NCBI GenBank assembly: GCA_033439765.1
Contig: JAULSN010000001.1
Span: 3,720,001 to 3,784,000, forward strand
Reading direction: 5' to 3'
Source of the DNA: Lasiosphaeria ovina
Taxonomy: Eukaryota > Ascomycota > Sordariomycetes > Sordariales > Lasiosphaeriaceae
DNA length: 64,000 nt
Position numbers and translations under genes: made by a program. The notes beneath the pieces were generated by a model. The model was not told the origin of the DNA, made no database searches, and worked only from the letters and a program-made list of their open reading frames with translations. Below are positions 24,671-36,964 of the stretch, in pieces. The first letter of the stretch is position 1. Each line of letters opens with the position of its first letter.

Positions 24671-27210
24671 TGTGGAAACTATATGGGGCCCCGCGGTCAG
24701 TGAATCCGAGCTTGGCAAGTTGTTTGCCGTTGGTGCTGGTGTCGCTTGGTTTCAAAGGGGGTCAAGTCTCTCGTCGACCAAGGCGATCTGGGACGGGAGA
24801 TACACGATCGGGGAAAGAACAGACCGAATTTCTGGATTGCGCGGTAGAACGGAGAGGACTTACAGCTCATGGCGTCGAGCTTCGTTTCAAATGAAAGCTA
24901 GTTATAGAGCAAGGAGCGACAGAGACGACGCAAGAAGGAGGAGAAAGGCGCGATGGAGAGAAGGAGCCACGAGCGAAGCGAGATTCTGCCTGGCTCTTGC
25001 CAGCGGCCGCACAGGTCGGATACGGTCCAGGCTGGAGTTGATATTTTGTTTTTGGAAAAGCTGGAAAGGCTTGTCAGAGGACAGACAGCACGACTGCAAG
25101 AATCGAGAAGCGGCTGAGTCGCTGACAGCCTTCAGGCGGCCCCCAGGTTGGCATGGGCTGCGACGAGGAGGATGGCGGGGAGGGGGGCAGACAACAGGAG
25201 CAGTTGGGCTGAGGAGGGGTAAGGTTGATTGGTGGGCTGGTATCGTAGCACTGTCAGTACGGATACTTACCTATTCAGGGTATCAGGCGGCCCGCTGATT
25301 GCGGACCTACAAGGCTTTGCCCGAGACGCCACCACAGAGCCGTCCAAATGTCGCGCCAAGCAGCCGCGTTAGGTATACCCAATGGAAGGTATTAAGGCCA
25401 AAAGCAAATCGACACTTCTCTGGTCATTCGCAATTTCCCACGAGAAGAGTCTCAAAAGCCAAAAGACAGGACGAAAAAGAGGCGATAAAGGCAAATGCGT
25501 CCAAGGTGGCATGAGCATTGGAGGGGTCCTGCAAGGCACGCAAACGGGCAAGGAAAACGCCTTGTTCTCTGTCGGACAAGGATTGCGACAAGACGAACTA
25601 CACTAGTATTCTACTCAGCCATACCAGACCTGGCAAGGCAACAAGGCACGGGAGAGCGATCGCCACTTGAGCTTTCCATCTCAGAGAACTGTGAAAGCCT
25701 CAGGCAATTCAACAAGACCCAAGCTGTCCTCTTTTCGCTGCCTGGCACGACCTTAACACTTGATCCTGCCGCAAACTGATGGATCCAACTTTGATGGGCC
25801 AACGGGGACGCGGGCGGCATGTGCCTCGCGGTATCTGGGGCATCGACAATCGAGATGCCCCACCTACGCTAATCTCACTTACTGCGCGTGCGTGCGTGCG
25901 TGGTGCGCTTCATCAAACGCCTTTCGTTGCCGTGTTCCACCTCGCCTTTCTTTAGAGGCCTTTGGAAATCTTCGAAATTCAGACGACTTCGCTTCGAGTT
26001 TCCGCCTCGTGTCTGTCTTGCCCCGTACTCTCGGTGACAATGGCCGGGGCTTGCTCACATGCGGCTGCACCGCCCCCCGCAGAATGCGTATGGCATAAAG
26101 GGAGAGGCCAGAGCACGGCCATTAGCGGCGGCTCAGCTCTTGCCAACAGGTCTCTATTTGTTTTAGATGTTACGCGAATGCGGGGCTTTGATCCCAAAGC
26201 TTCGGCAAAACAACCTGGAAGGTTCATTTTGCTGTCATCGTCTGTCAGGAGAATATCATTACTTCATGTTAGGTGTGTGACTGGAAGCCGAACCTGCAAG
26301 CTAGGTAGGTATGTACTGTACCTACCTTACCTATGCAGTAGGTGGTAGGTAGGCGCCTTGGATTTGCTTCGATGGGTCTACGTCCGGATTCTTGCCCCCA
26401 AACTAGGACTACAGGTGAGGTGGTACAGACCTAAACTCGGTGAGACCACAAACCGCAGTTTCTTGCTCAGTTCAAGTTCTCTTACAAAAAGCGTGCCTGT
26501 ATGTAAGTAAGGTAAGGTAGTTTTGCCATGGCAGCTTTGAGAGCTTGGGCATCCCTCCCGGCAACCCACCTTACCTTCTCTACCTTACGCAGTACAGTAC
26601 ATACATGACGCTGTATGTATGTCCAAGAAGCGGGCCCGAGGTGCATTCCTGAAGCGCCTTACGGCCGTTCTGGCCAATGATAAGCAAACAGGAATGCTTG
26701 GGTTCCCTGGCTTGGGTTCCTCTCCGCTGGGTTCTGTTGATGATTGACCCTTGGGGTTAGCGGCAAGTGGGCCTTGTTCCCGCCCGTTTCGAAACCTCGT
26801 GCTGAGGCTGCTTCTCAAAGGCAACAGCCGCAGCGCCATCCGGACGTCCCAACGCCGCTCAGATTCCCGTCATTGTGCCTGTGACCGCCGCTCCACGCGA
26901 CCGCCACCGAAGTTGACAGCGGATAGCGGCTTCTTCGCCTGCATTGACACTCGTTCCCCTCATTTTCGAGAGTCTGCGGCATATTTCTCCTACTTGAACG
27001 TAAACGTTCGATTCGAGCGCGAGCGTAGAACCTAAGCCGACGACCAAGTCGCCTCCCCACTTGACCCCGCCACCACCTTCGCACTCGCAGCCTTTCATCC
27101 AAGGTATTGTTCGCCCGTCTGCCTAGAGGCATCGTCGCGCCGTGCCCTTTGTCGACTCGACGGACGAAATACCTCCTTCAGTCACAACATCGCCCAAGCC
27201 ACACGACAAC
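24671..27210. other. Divergent intergenic region between CaM kinase and E2 genes
   Basis: About 2.5 kb without a supported gene; it contains both promoters. TAGGTAGG/CCTTACC-type short repeats cluster at 26300-26350 and 26505-26590. Open frames on both strands are short and mutually overlapping. Confidence 0.55.
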
Positions 27211-27911
27211 ATGTCGGCACAATTCGCTGCGAAGAGGCTCGGCAAGGAGCTACAAAAGGTGTGCTCGCATTTACCTGGCCCTCTGCCCCTCCGGTCAAGG
27301 TAGGTGCTGCTTGACTAACATTCGAGCTACTGGCTTTTTCAGATCAACAAGAGCCTCCCGCCACTTCCGCCTGGTATCGAGCTCGTGTCAGCCGACGACT
27401 TTGAGGAATGGCTCCTAGACATTCGAGTCCTGGATGACAACCCGCTCTACTTGGGCGAGATATATAGGCTCAAGTTCAAATTCGGCCCGTCATATCCGAT
27501 CGGTACGTATACCCAAGCCTGGGATCTCGAGATCAAGCCTGGTGCCGGCCCGATGCATGTTTCACTGAGGAGGAGCAGCGAAAGGAGAAGAAAAGAGAAA
27601 AGGAAAAGAAAGTTGCCATCCTCGACTAATGCGCCCTCGCAGAAGCCCCCGAGGTGGTCTTTGTGAAGCTCCCCGACAGACCGATTCCGATACATCCCCA
27701 CGTCTACTCGAACGGAATCATCTGTCTTGACCTCTTGGGATCGCAGGGCTGGAGTCCAGTCCAGAGCGTCGAAACGGTCAGCGTAAGCATACAGAGCATG
27801 CTGACGGGCAACACAAAGAACGAGCGGCCGCCCGGAGACGAGGAATTTGTCAAGGGGAACCGCTTGCGCCCAAAGGACATCGACTTCTACTACCACGATA
27901 ACAATGTGTGA
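27211..27911 (+). CDS. Ubiquitin-conjugating enzyme E2, UBE2W-like, 158 aa
   Basis: Exons 27211-27258, 27343-27502 and 27643-27911. Joined, they give a compact UBC fold: MSAQFAAKRLGKELQKINKS, F-K-F-G-P-S-Y-P-I-E-A-P-E, then I-P-I-H-P-H-V-Y-S-N-G-I-I-C with catalytic Cys97. Most E2s have an HPN tripeptide before the cysteine. This protein has HPHVYSNG, the hallmark of the UBE2W group, which in animals attaches ubiquitin to protein N-termini. The C-terminus keeps the family's D-x-x-Y-Y-H-D pattern. A second ATG is not needed. N-terminal ubiquitination in this fungus is inferred from the family only. Confidence 0.9.
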
Positions 27912-28928
27912 TGGAATATGGTGTGGGCGCCTGTTCGCCGGGTTGTGGTAATTTCTGGTTGGCATCTGGGCTAGGTCGGGCGGTATTCTGCAAGCTTTTA
28001 AACTTCAATGACGGGGGTGGGGGTATGGGCATATTGCATCAAACAGCACCGGATTTGGCGGGCTTTGTTTCGGAGTTTGTTGGAGCCTCTTACCAGAGTA
28101 TGGAATTAGTGGACTGCTGAAAACAAAGGTCCCACGATTAGCCAGGACGGCTTGGCCCTCTGGATAGTAGTCCTTGCGTGCTACCTATTTTTCGGGCTCT
28201 TTACGAAGAACATCCTACCCGACCGTGTGTCGAGCAAGGGTAGAGAGCGGAGTAGTGAATAATAATTGCAGTTCTTCATCGACTGAGAGGGGATTAGTTT
28301 CGTCGAGCTGTGCTTCTATTAACGATACCTATCATGGGTATGTTGTCTTCTAACGTTCGGTCAATCCGTTCTGGCAGTTAAGACTTCCACCGTTTTGGCT
28401 TTTACTCGACCATAAGATGTGAAACACCTCCGTGATATCTTTTCATTAAAAACATATACCAAGTTGATCACGAAAAGAACAATTAAATATGCCTATATCA
28501 GCCTCTTAAAAAGTCAACTGTGGAGGCCCCTATTCGCCCAAGGTGGTTCAAACAGTGCGTCATTGCGTTGGGCCGCACCCACTTTCCAGCACGCTGGGCC
28601 TGCCTATCTGGCTTAGCTGCCTTACCTAAGTAACTTAATTATATCCGTAACATACTAGTAAACTTAACCACTCTGTAGTATTCCGTACCTTGCCTTGCCT
28701 AACTCCGAGCGGGTTAGGTTACAGCGAGCGCGGCCCTGGAGATCCAGACTTAAGGTAAGGTACCTTACTTTAGTCGGCGAAGTGGACGCGCCGATCTGCC
28801 GATGCGGTTGGGAAGCTTTGGAGCTCTCGTCCATCGCATCAAAGCTCCCGCCCATTTTACTATCTCTTGATCGCGACAGCCAGGGAGCTCGCAGTCGCAC
28901 ATCCCGAACAACAGCAGCGAACAAGCGA
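27912..28928. other. Spacer between E2 and VPS33 genes
   Basis: No gene is supported. CTTACCTAAG/GTAAGGTACCTTAC-like repeats lie at 28618-28770, directly upstream of VPS33. The rest is 3' flank of the E2 gene. Confidence 0.5.
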
Positions 28929-31376
28929 ATGGCAAGCTCGCTCCCACCCATGGCTCCTCAGGCCGGCTTTGATACGGAGCAGGTCAGGGACAAGGCCCGC
29001 AAGGACCTGCTATATCTCCTTGAAGGAGTAAGTTGACACGCCCCACGCGTGCCCAAGCATCGGCATCGGCATCGGCTTGCGCGGCGCTTGACTGACGGCA
29101 GCACCTCTAGGTCCGCGGCAAGAAGAACCTTGTCATTGAGAAGCAGCTCGCCAGCCCTCTCGGCATCATCGTCAAAGCCTCTACCCTCCGCGACTATGGC
29201 GTCGACAGTTTCTTTTTCCTCGAGAACAACAATACAGACACAAGCCAGCGCAATGTCGTCTTCATTGCCCGCGGCGAGTCCACTCGCCACGCCCGTGCCA
29301 TTGCAGGTCAGCACCTTTTTTCTTTTCTTAACATCCCCTCCATGCCTCCATTTCTACACGCCTAGAAGGCCCACGGTATCCATCAGCACAAATATATAGA
29401 CGTATCGACGACTTATTCCTGGGCCGCTAGCCCCATGTCGGACCGTCATTGCTGAGCCATGTCATCGCAATGCCAACAGAGCTTGTCAGATGAGATGCAG
29501 GTGTTGCTGGAGAGGCTCTCAGCCTAGCCAGCCCTCATCATAAGTCGCTGACGTCCCTCTAGGCCAGATAAGACGTCTGCAACGCGAGAGCCAATCCCCA
29601 CACGAATTCCATGTCTTCTGGGTGCCACGGCGGACTCTACTCTCAGACAAGGTCTTGGAGGAGGCGGGCGTGCTGGGCGACGCTAATATCGCCGAGCTAC
29701 CTCTTTATTTCTTTCCGCTCGAGAAGGATGTCCTCTCTCTGGAACTGGACGAATCATTCCGAGACTTGTACCTCGCAAAAGACCCTACCCCCATCTTTCT
29801 TCTGGCCCGCGCCTTGATGGGGATCCAACAAAAGCATGGCCTATTTCCTCGCATCATTGGCAAGGGCGATAACGCAAAACGGGTCGCTGATCTCCTCTCC
29901 CGCATGCGGCAAGAACTTCTCGCGGGCGAGGACGCCAGTGATACGGACAAGATCGGTCTCAGCCCCAGTACCACAACTGAAAGCGTTATTATTATCGACC
30001 GTGAAGTGGACTTTGTCACGCCTTTGCTCACGCAGCTCACGTACGAAGGGCTCATAGACGAGGTGTTTGGGATCCAAAATAACCAGACAGACGTGGACAC
30101 GACAATTGTCGGCGCGCCGGCACAGCCAGCAGCCCAAGGCACGCCGGCCGCCGCGCCCGCAAATAGCCAAACACGGAAGCGCAAGATCCAGCTTGACGCA
30201 TCGGATAATCTGTTTGAGCAGCTTCGTGACACCAACTTTGCCATTGTGGGATCACGGTTGAACAAGATAGCCCATCGATTGCAGAGTGATTTTGAGAGCA
30301 GGCACAGCACCAAAACGACAGCAGAACTAAGCGAGTATGTCAAGAAGCTCCCCGGGTACCAGGCGGAACAGCAGAGACTTAAAATACACACGGGCCTGGC
30401 CGAGGAGATTACCAAATACACGCGGACGGAACAGTTTAACAAGCTTCTCGAGGTCCAACAGAACCTCGCAGCTGGAGCCGATCCATCGTCCCAGTTCGAG
30501 GCGATTGAGGAACTCATTGCCCGTGACACCCCCCTGCCCCAAGTCCTCAGGCTGCTGTGCGTCTACTCATGCATATCTGGCGGCATCAAGACCAAAGAGC
30601 TGGACCACTTTCGGCGGCTTATTCTCCAGGGCTACGGCTACCAACACCTACTTACCTTACAGAACCTCGAAAAGCTACAGATGTTTCTGTCGAGGTCGTC
30701 ACCGCTCGCCTCAATGATCCCCATGACCGGAGGGGCGGCGGGTGCTACGGGCACCAAGACCAACTACACGTTTTTGAGGAAGCAGCTCCGGCTCATTGTA
30801 GACGAAGTCAACGAGCACGACCCCAACGACATTGCCTACGTCTACAGTGGCTATGCACCCTTGTCGATCCGGCTCGTGCAGTGCATATTGCAGAAGCAGT
30901 ACCTACTCTCCATTACACGAGGAAGCGGAGCGACGGGCACGTCGGGTCCTGCCGGTAGTGGTGCTCAGGGGTGGAGGGGGTTTGATGATGCCGTAAAGCA
31001 TGCCAGGGGGGCGACTTTTGACGAGGTCCAAAAGGGCGAAGACAAGGCGGTCAAGGCCCGGGCGCTGCTGTCGGGGGGCGGCGACAAGAAGACGGTGTTT
31101 GTCGTGTTCGTGGGGGGTGTCAGCTTTACCGAGATCGCGGCCCTCCGATTCATTCAGAAAAAGGAAGCCGGTAAGCAACAAGAATCCGCCCGCGCTCTTG
31201 GATGGCCAAGTCATCGTATAATGTCAAACTTCTAACTTGTCTCCCACGGAGCAGCCCGGAGAAATATCGTTATTTGCACCACATCGATCATTAGCGGAAA
31301 CGTGATGATGGACGCGGCGATCGAGAAGGAGGGTTTCGGCAAGGAGGCCCAAGCCGAGGAAACCCCAGACAGATAA
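28929..31376 (+). CDS. VPS33: Vacuolar sorting protein VPS33 (Sec1/Munc18 family), 674 aa
   Basis: Four exons: 28929-29027, 29111-29306, 29563-31170, 31255-31376. It is the SM-protein subunit of the HOPS and CORVET tethering complexes that guide SNARE pairing at vacuoles and endosomes. Joined exons show the Sec1 fold: N-terminal KNLVIEKQLASPLGIIVKAS, then F-F-F-L-E-N-N, the V-I-I-I-D-R-E-V-D-F-V-T-P-L-L-T-Q-L-T-Y-E-G-L-I-D-E block, and a C-terminal KTVFVVFVGGVSFTEIAALR that is characteristic of VPS33. An Ala/Pro-rich insert (about 30105-30170) interrupts the domain; such linkers vary among fungi. Length is close to yeast Vps33 (691 aa). The start MASSLPPM is the first ATG after an upstream stop-containing leader. 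Confidence 0.95.
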
Positions 31377-33036
31377 TATGTTGTAGGGAATACTGAATAA
31401 TGAATACCCATTTGTTTGAAATAGGAGGTGTGTTTCTCGTGACGACGGGGCTGGAGGACTACGGTGGTTCAGTCAGTCCGTGGCTGGTATGGCATTTCTT
31501 GACAGTAAATACGTGTAGATAAGGCACACATAATACGGACTCGGAGCATCCTTTATAGAAGGCCTGGGAAACCCAGGAGGCGTCCACTCATGAGTACAGA
31601 GGAGGAGCTGCAGACAAGGCTCGAGATAGACACTCGAGTTTGAGTTCCAGCCCCGGCTGGGGGAACGGAAGGCGACGCGGGGCTCGAAGGTAAGGTCTGT
31701 CGACACTCAGGCCACCATGACACGATGGCGAGCCCACCTCAATTGTTCAAGCAGGGACGCAGGGATTGCGGTTGCCTGCACCGCCTACACAATAGAGAGG
31801 CGGATGGCTGCTGGAAAATAAGCATGTTATCAACCTGACCTCGGTGACGCTGGGCACTTGCAGCCATGCAGGGGGAGGTGAGGTGGTGCCCCGTCTTTCA
31901 ACCTGGGCAAGTCTAAATAGAAATAATAAGAGAACCTGAACCCTTGGCTGCAGAACTTTTTAGCTGAGCATGATCCCCCCGCGCATCACGTGATGGGCCC
32001 ATGCCTACACTAAAATGACTTACTCAATGCGCTGGAGTTTCGGCTCTGCGACAGCTAGAGGGCGCCGTACCCAGATTAAACATTACATTATCTCTACTAC
32101 AATCTACCCGTACCGTACGCCCCAGCCAAGCCAGATCGAATAGACAGACGAAAGACGATCGAGCCCAACTCGTCCACAATTGGGCCAATTGACGATCCCG
32201 TAGAACGAGAGCGGCCCGCCAGGCAAACCACTACCTACATACAACACGGATTGCAACGTCGGCGGTGCACACACATATCTACGGTCTATATCTACCTCCT
32301 AGTGAGACAGAAGAAGATAGAAGTCGGAAGTCAGAAGACAGGGCCTGCTGCTTTGCCTTCTTTGGTGAGGGCGAGCGTGCATGCGTTATGCGTGTTCAAG
32401 GTAGGGGGCTTTTTGATTCCCAAGCAAGTTCCGCCAGTCGGTTGAAGTTCAAATGCATCCAGTCCAGTGACTTCTCCCAACTCCAATTGCACTTTCGCTT
32501 CCATTTCCACTTCCATTTCCTGTTCAGTCCGAGTCTACCGACTTAGACACGTCAGGTCCAGTCCAGTCTAGTCCAGTCCAGTCCAGTCCAGTCCAGTCCA
32601 ACCAGGAGGTCCGCAGTCATACAGACCTACCTTACCTGCCTGCCTTAGTCACGCCCCATACATGTCTGTCCATCCCAGTGCCAGAGAGGGAAGAGGTTGG
32701 GGGCGTGATACTGATGCTGCTGCTTTCGCTGCAGCCGATGCCGATGCCTATATTGATGCTGATAGATGCAACTAGAGATCCCGACCCTTCCTCTGCCAGC
32801 CTTATAGCCAGAAGCAAGTCGCCTCTGCTTCCCTGACTGGACGGCGCCGAGTGCCGTGAGGCGCAGCCGGTGGGCACCGAGTCGGCAACTCGCCTTATGG
32901 GCTTTAGATCCCGGTCGAATACGGCGTCAGCGTCGTCGGCCGTTCCGTTCCGTTCCGCAGCCCCCCAATATATTATCATCATCAACTGATCATCACAACC
33001 CGCTGCTTCCCCTACTCCATTTTCGATCTCGATAAC
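31377..33036. other. Spacer with a CCAGT pentanucleotide array upstream of the LSD1 gene
   Basis: No gene is supported. It contains the 3' flank of VPS33 and the upstream region of the demethylase gene, with a tandem pentanucleotide array at 32555-32601 and GATGC-type repeats at about 32715-32760. Confidence 0.55.
32555..32601 (+). repeat. Pentanucleotide array (CCAGT)n
   Basis: About nine units of GTCCA with one C-to-T change. The same unit in reverse complement (GACTG) forms an array at 17933-17953. It lies some 440 bp upstream of the LSD1-type gene. Confidence 0.9.
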
Positions 33037-36000
33037 ATGGGAACCAATTCGCGTATCCGCACCGGACAAGTCAGCGGCTTAGGAAAGGGTCCTGTGAAGG
33101 GTCCTGGAGACTCAAACTCACGCCGCTCCACACGCTCTTCACTCGCCGCCTCTGCCCCTGGCAGGCCCCTTCCTCTCAAGCCCCTATCCCCCGCTGTTCC
33201 CGTCGCGGACCGTCAGCCCGCACCTCCGCCGGCTCCGAGAATTGACCCAGAAAGCAGCTCCGAGGACATCGCTCCCGAAATCATCGTTTGGACAGAGGAG
33301 ATGGACGCTATGAGTTTAGATTCTTCTGATGGGTCATTGACCCCCGTCACTGACGATGCCCTGTATGTGCCTTCTCCGTATCTGGCAACTCATTCCTATT
33401 CATCATGTGCCTTATTGTCACTCTTGCCGTTGGATTCCTTGCTGTAAATGTCGAGTCCGTGTTGCTTGCCTATCTGCCTACCCTGTACCAGCCCACCAAC
33501 CTTTTCCCAACAGACTCACTGTATATATGCTAAACTTCACGAGCAGTACACCTCCACCGCCGACACCGCCGACCCTGCCGCTTTTAAATGAACCTGCCCC
33601 GGAATCGGACCAGGAACCAGATCAGGAACCAGATCAGGAACTGGGTCAAGAACTAGATCAAGAACTAGATCAGGAACTAGATCAGGAACTAGATCAGGAA
33701 CTAGATCAGGAACTAGATCAGGAACTAGATCAGGAACTAGATCAGGAACTAGATCAGGAACTAGATCAGGAGCCAGATCAGGAGCCAGGTCAGGAACCGG
33801 TTCAGGAACCGGATCAAGAACCAGACCAAAAACCAGACCGAGAACTAGACCGAGACCCAGACCAAGCGGAACAAAAACTGGGACAACACTTAGATCAGCG
33901 CCTGGACCATGATCTGAACGCCGACCGGGACCAAAATCTAGATCAAGGCCGGCAACAAGACCTGAACCCAAAGCCAAAACAGGAACATGAGGAAGATCAT
34001 GACCCGAAACAGGCATTTCTATCTGTCTCCTCATTGTCAGCTGTATCGGCCGTATCGGACCAGTCCGAGCTATCGCCTCTCGCGTCGCCTTCTTTGTCCA
34101 GCAAAGCTACTACCCCTATGGACATTGACAGCTCAAAAGACGTATATGTACCTGTCGTCCGACTTACCCAGTCTGCTGACACGCCGAGGAGGAGATACGA
34201 TGTGCGGCCCAAGGTCTCCGTACCGCCCGACTTGCCCCTCGCCGAGTATGCAATGCAGTGTATCACCGCGGCTGAGTCGTCGAGACTTAATCCGTACTCT
34301 TTGCACCAAGAAGAATACTTGATACTCCGTGACCACATCAGTCACGCCCAAGTGACGACATACTTGAACATAAGAAATGGGATCCTTAGGTTGTGGATAA
34401 GGAACCCACAGATTGCCGTCACTCGTGAGGAGGCAGTTGGGTGCGCCAAAGATGTGCGCTGGTTCGATGTAGCAAACGTCTGCTTCGACTGGCTTGTCCG
34501 CCGCGGCTACATCAACTTCGGATGCGTCGAAATTCGCTCGTCGCGCAAACAGACTCAAAAGGACCAGCCTGTTGACGGCAAGCGGAAGACGGTAGTCGTC
34601 ATAGGCGCTGGCATGGCCGGCCTTGGCTGTGCTAGACAACTTGAAGCCTTGTTCATGCAGTACGCAAAGAAGTTCCGTGAGATGGGCGGGCAGCCCCCGC
34701 GGGTGATCGTTCTCGAAGGCAGAAATCGCATTGGCGGGAGGGTCTACTCCCGAGCCTTCACCACTAAGCCCGGCCGGACCACCGACTCCTTTCAGGGGAA
34801 ACGGTGCACTGCCGAGATGGGCGGCATGATTATCACGGGGTTTGATAGAGGCAATCCCTTGAATATCATTGTCAGGGGCCAGCTGGGCCTTCCTTACCGC
34901 CCACTCCGGCCCGACACAACCCTCTACGACTCCAACGGGAAGCCCGTAGACCTAGAGCGAGACCAGCTGGTAGAGAAGCTCTACAACGACTGCCTTGACC
35001 GCGTCAGCGAGTACAAGTTTAAACAACCCACCTCCAAGTTGATCGAAGGCAACAGAGATCTCATAGACGAGGGTAAGGACAGCTCGTCCGAGACTCACAA
35101 GACCATAAGGCAGATTGAGGAAACTACCGCCGCCCAACCACACGCACCACCCGTCTCGGAGCAAAACATCGCCCCGCAGGTGAATCTAGTTCCCGTCTCG
35201 TCGGACCGAGCTACCGGCCGGATCCATACTGAGCCCGGTACGCCCGGAGCTCTCAGAGCGGCCCACAAAGCAAAGGTCATGGGTTGGAAGATAAAGCAGG
35301 GTATCAGCGACGAGGCTGACCTTGATATCGAGTCTGCTACCAAGGAGCCTAGCGCGACCCTTGGTAGCGTAACGGACCACGTTATTGCTCAATACAAGGA
35401 CATCATAGACCTCAACGAGCAAGATTACAGACTCATGAACTGGCACATCGCCAATCTAGAGTATAGTAACGCCACAAACTACAGTCAGCTAAGTCTTCAG
35501 GGATGGGACATCGATGCGGGCAACGAATGGGAAGGCAGCCACACGATGGTAGTTGGCGGCTACCAAAGCGTCCCAAGAGGCATCATGCATGTTCCCACAC
35601 CTTTGAACGTACGGCAGAAATCTTCTGTCAGCAAGATCACATACGCACATGGCAGTCAAACTGGGCCGGCGACGGTCGAGTGTGAGGACGGCTACAAAAT
35701 AGACGCCGACTATGTTGTCAACTCAATACCCCTCGGCGTACTGAAACACAGAAGTGTAAAGTTTGAGCCGCCCCTGCCGTCCTGGAAGTCGGACGCCATC
35801 GAGCGCCTTGGCTTCGGAGTATTGAACAAAGTCATTCTCGTGTACAAAGAGCCGTTTTGGGAGGATGATCGGGATATCTTTGGTGTCTTGAGGAACCCAT
35901 CCAACCGGCGAAGTCTGGACCAAAAGGACTACACGTCGCAGAGGGGCCGCTTCTTCCAGTGGTTTAACGTGTCAAAAACAAGTGGACTGCCCGTGCTCCT

Positions 36001-36964
36001 AGCGCTCATGGCTGGAGACGCGGGCTATGACACGGAGCAGACATGTAACGACGATCTCGTTACGGAAGCAACCGCGATTCTCCGCAGTGTCTTTGGCTCC
36101 AAGGTTCCCGAGCCCGTGGAAACGGTTGTGACAAGGTGGGCTTCCGACAAGTTCGCCCGAGGCAGCTACTCTTCTGCTGGCCCAAAAATGAAAGCCGACG
36201 ACTACGATACCATGGCACGGCCAGTCGGCAATCTCTTCTTCGCAGGAGAGCACACATGCGGCACCCATCCAGCTACGGTGCATGGCGCCTACATTTCGGG
36301 ACTCCGGGCGGCATCAGACGTCCTCGACGCAATGCTCGGACCCATCGACATACCAACCCCGTTGATCATCCCCAAGGAGACATCGCTGTCTCTCAAACGC
36401 AAAGCAGCCGAGAATAGAGATCCGACCCAGGCGCGCCTAGAGGCATACGAGATCGAGCTCTGGGACCACATCATTGCGCAGATCGGCCTGCGCCCCATCA
36501 TTCCCACCAAGCCGGCTATGAACGCATACATATTTTACAGCAAGACTCATTACGAAGATGCGCGCAAGAAGCTAGAGGAGGGACGGCGTGCGGGCAAAGG
36601 CAAGGCCAGCGCCAACGAGGTGCGCGTCATGAGTGCCAAGATGTGGCGTGACACGTCGCCAGAGCAGCGGAAGCCCTTTGTCGACCAGGCTGAAGAGCAA
36701 AAGCGATTGTATACTGAGGCAATGGCGCGCTTTAAGGAGCAAGCCGCCGACTGGGACAAGAAGGCCACGGAGCTCAAGGCCGCCTACGAGAAAGAACACC
36801 CCTGTGTCCCAACCACCGAGGAGCTCGCCGCAGCGGCTGTCATGTTGGCCGAAGCAGCGGTGGCGGCCACGGCAGGTTTGGATGGGAACAACCGTCGCAC
36901 GAGAAAGAGAGTTGAGAGTTATGCCGAGACAGAGGCAAGCGATGTTGAGATGACGCTGTCTTGA
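33037..36964 (+). CDS. LSD1-type histone lysine demethylase (SWIRM, amine oxidase, HMG box), 1258 aa
   Basis: Two exons, 33037-33362 and 33514-36964. Domain order: a disordered N-terminus; a D/E/Q repeat block (about residues 138-222); a SWIRM domain (about 348-455, ending R-R-G-Y-I-N-F-G); an FAD-binding amine oxidase domain starting at VVVIGAGMAGLGCARQLEAL (about 470), with RIGGRVYS; the flavin-proximal lysine in GFGVLNKVILVY (about residue 881); and GEHTCGTHPATVHGAYISG near its end. A C-terminal HMG box follows (about 1108-1198, PAMNAYIFYSKTHYE). SWIRM plus amine oxidase plus HMG is the fungal LSD1 arrangement. Such enzymes remove mono- and dimethyl marks from histone H3 and act in heterochromatin and gene control. 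An insert with A-Q-P-H-A-P-P lies where animal LSD1 has other material. Confidence 0.93.
33602..33830 (+). repeat. Coding 12-bp minisatellite (GAACTAGATCAG)n in the LSD1-type gene
   Basis: Ten consecutive 12-bp units encode E-L-D-Q (about 33650-33769). They are flanked on both sides by diverged units (EPDQ, ELGQ, EPGQ, EPVQ, KPDR, ELDR). The core units are nearly identical at the DNA level, which indicates recent expansion. The unit length keeps the frame open whatever the copy number. Confidence 0.95.

Noticed and set aside
29705..30529. 274-codon minus-strand open frame
   Set aside because: Antisense to VPS33, Ser/Arg-rich composition, no domain.
33602..33830. Regular repeats as a possible CRISPR array
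   Set aside because: Units are 12 bp, contiguous, without spacers, in a eukaryotic coding sequence.
33537..34034. Minus-strand frame with V-P-D-L repeats
   Set aside because: It is the reverse complement of the ELDQ minisatellite; the plus strand continues into SWIRM and amine oxidase domains.
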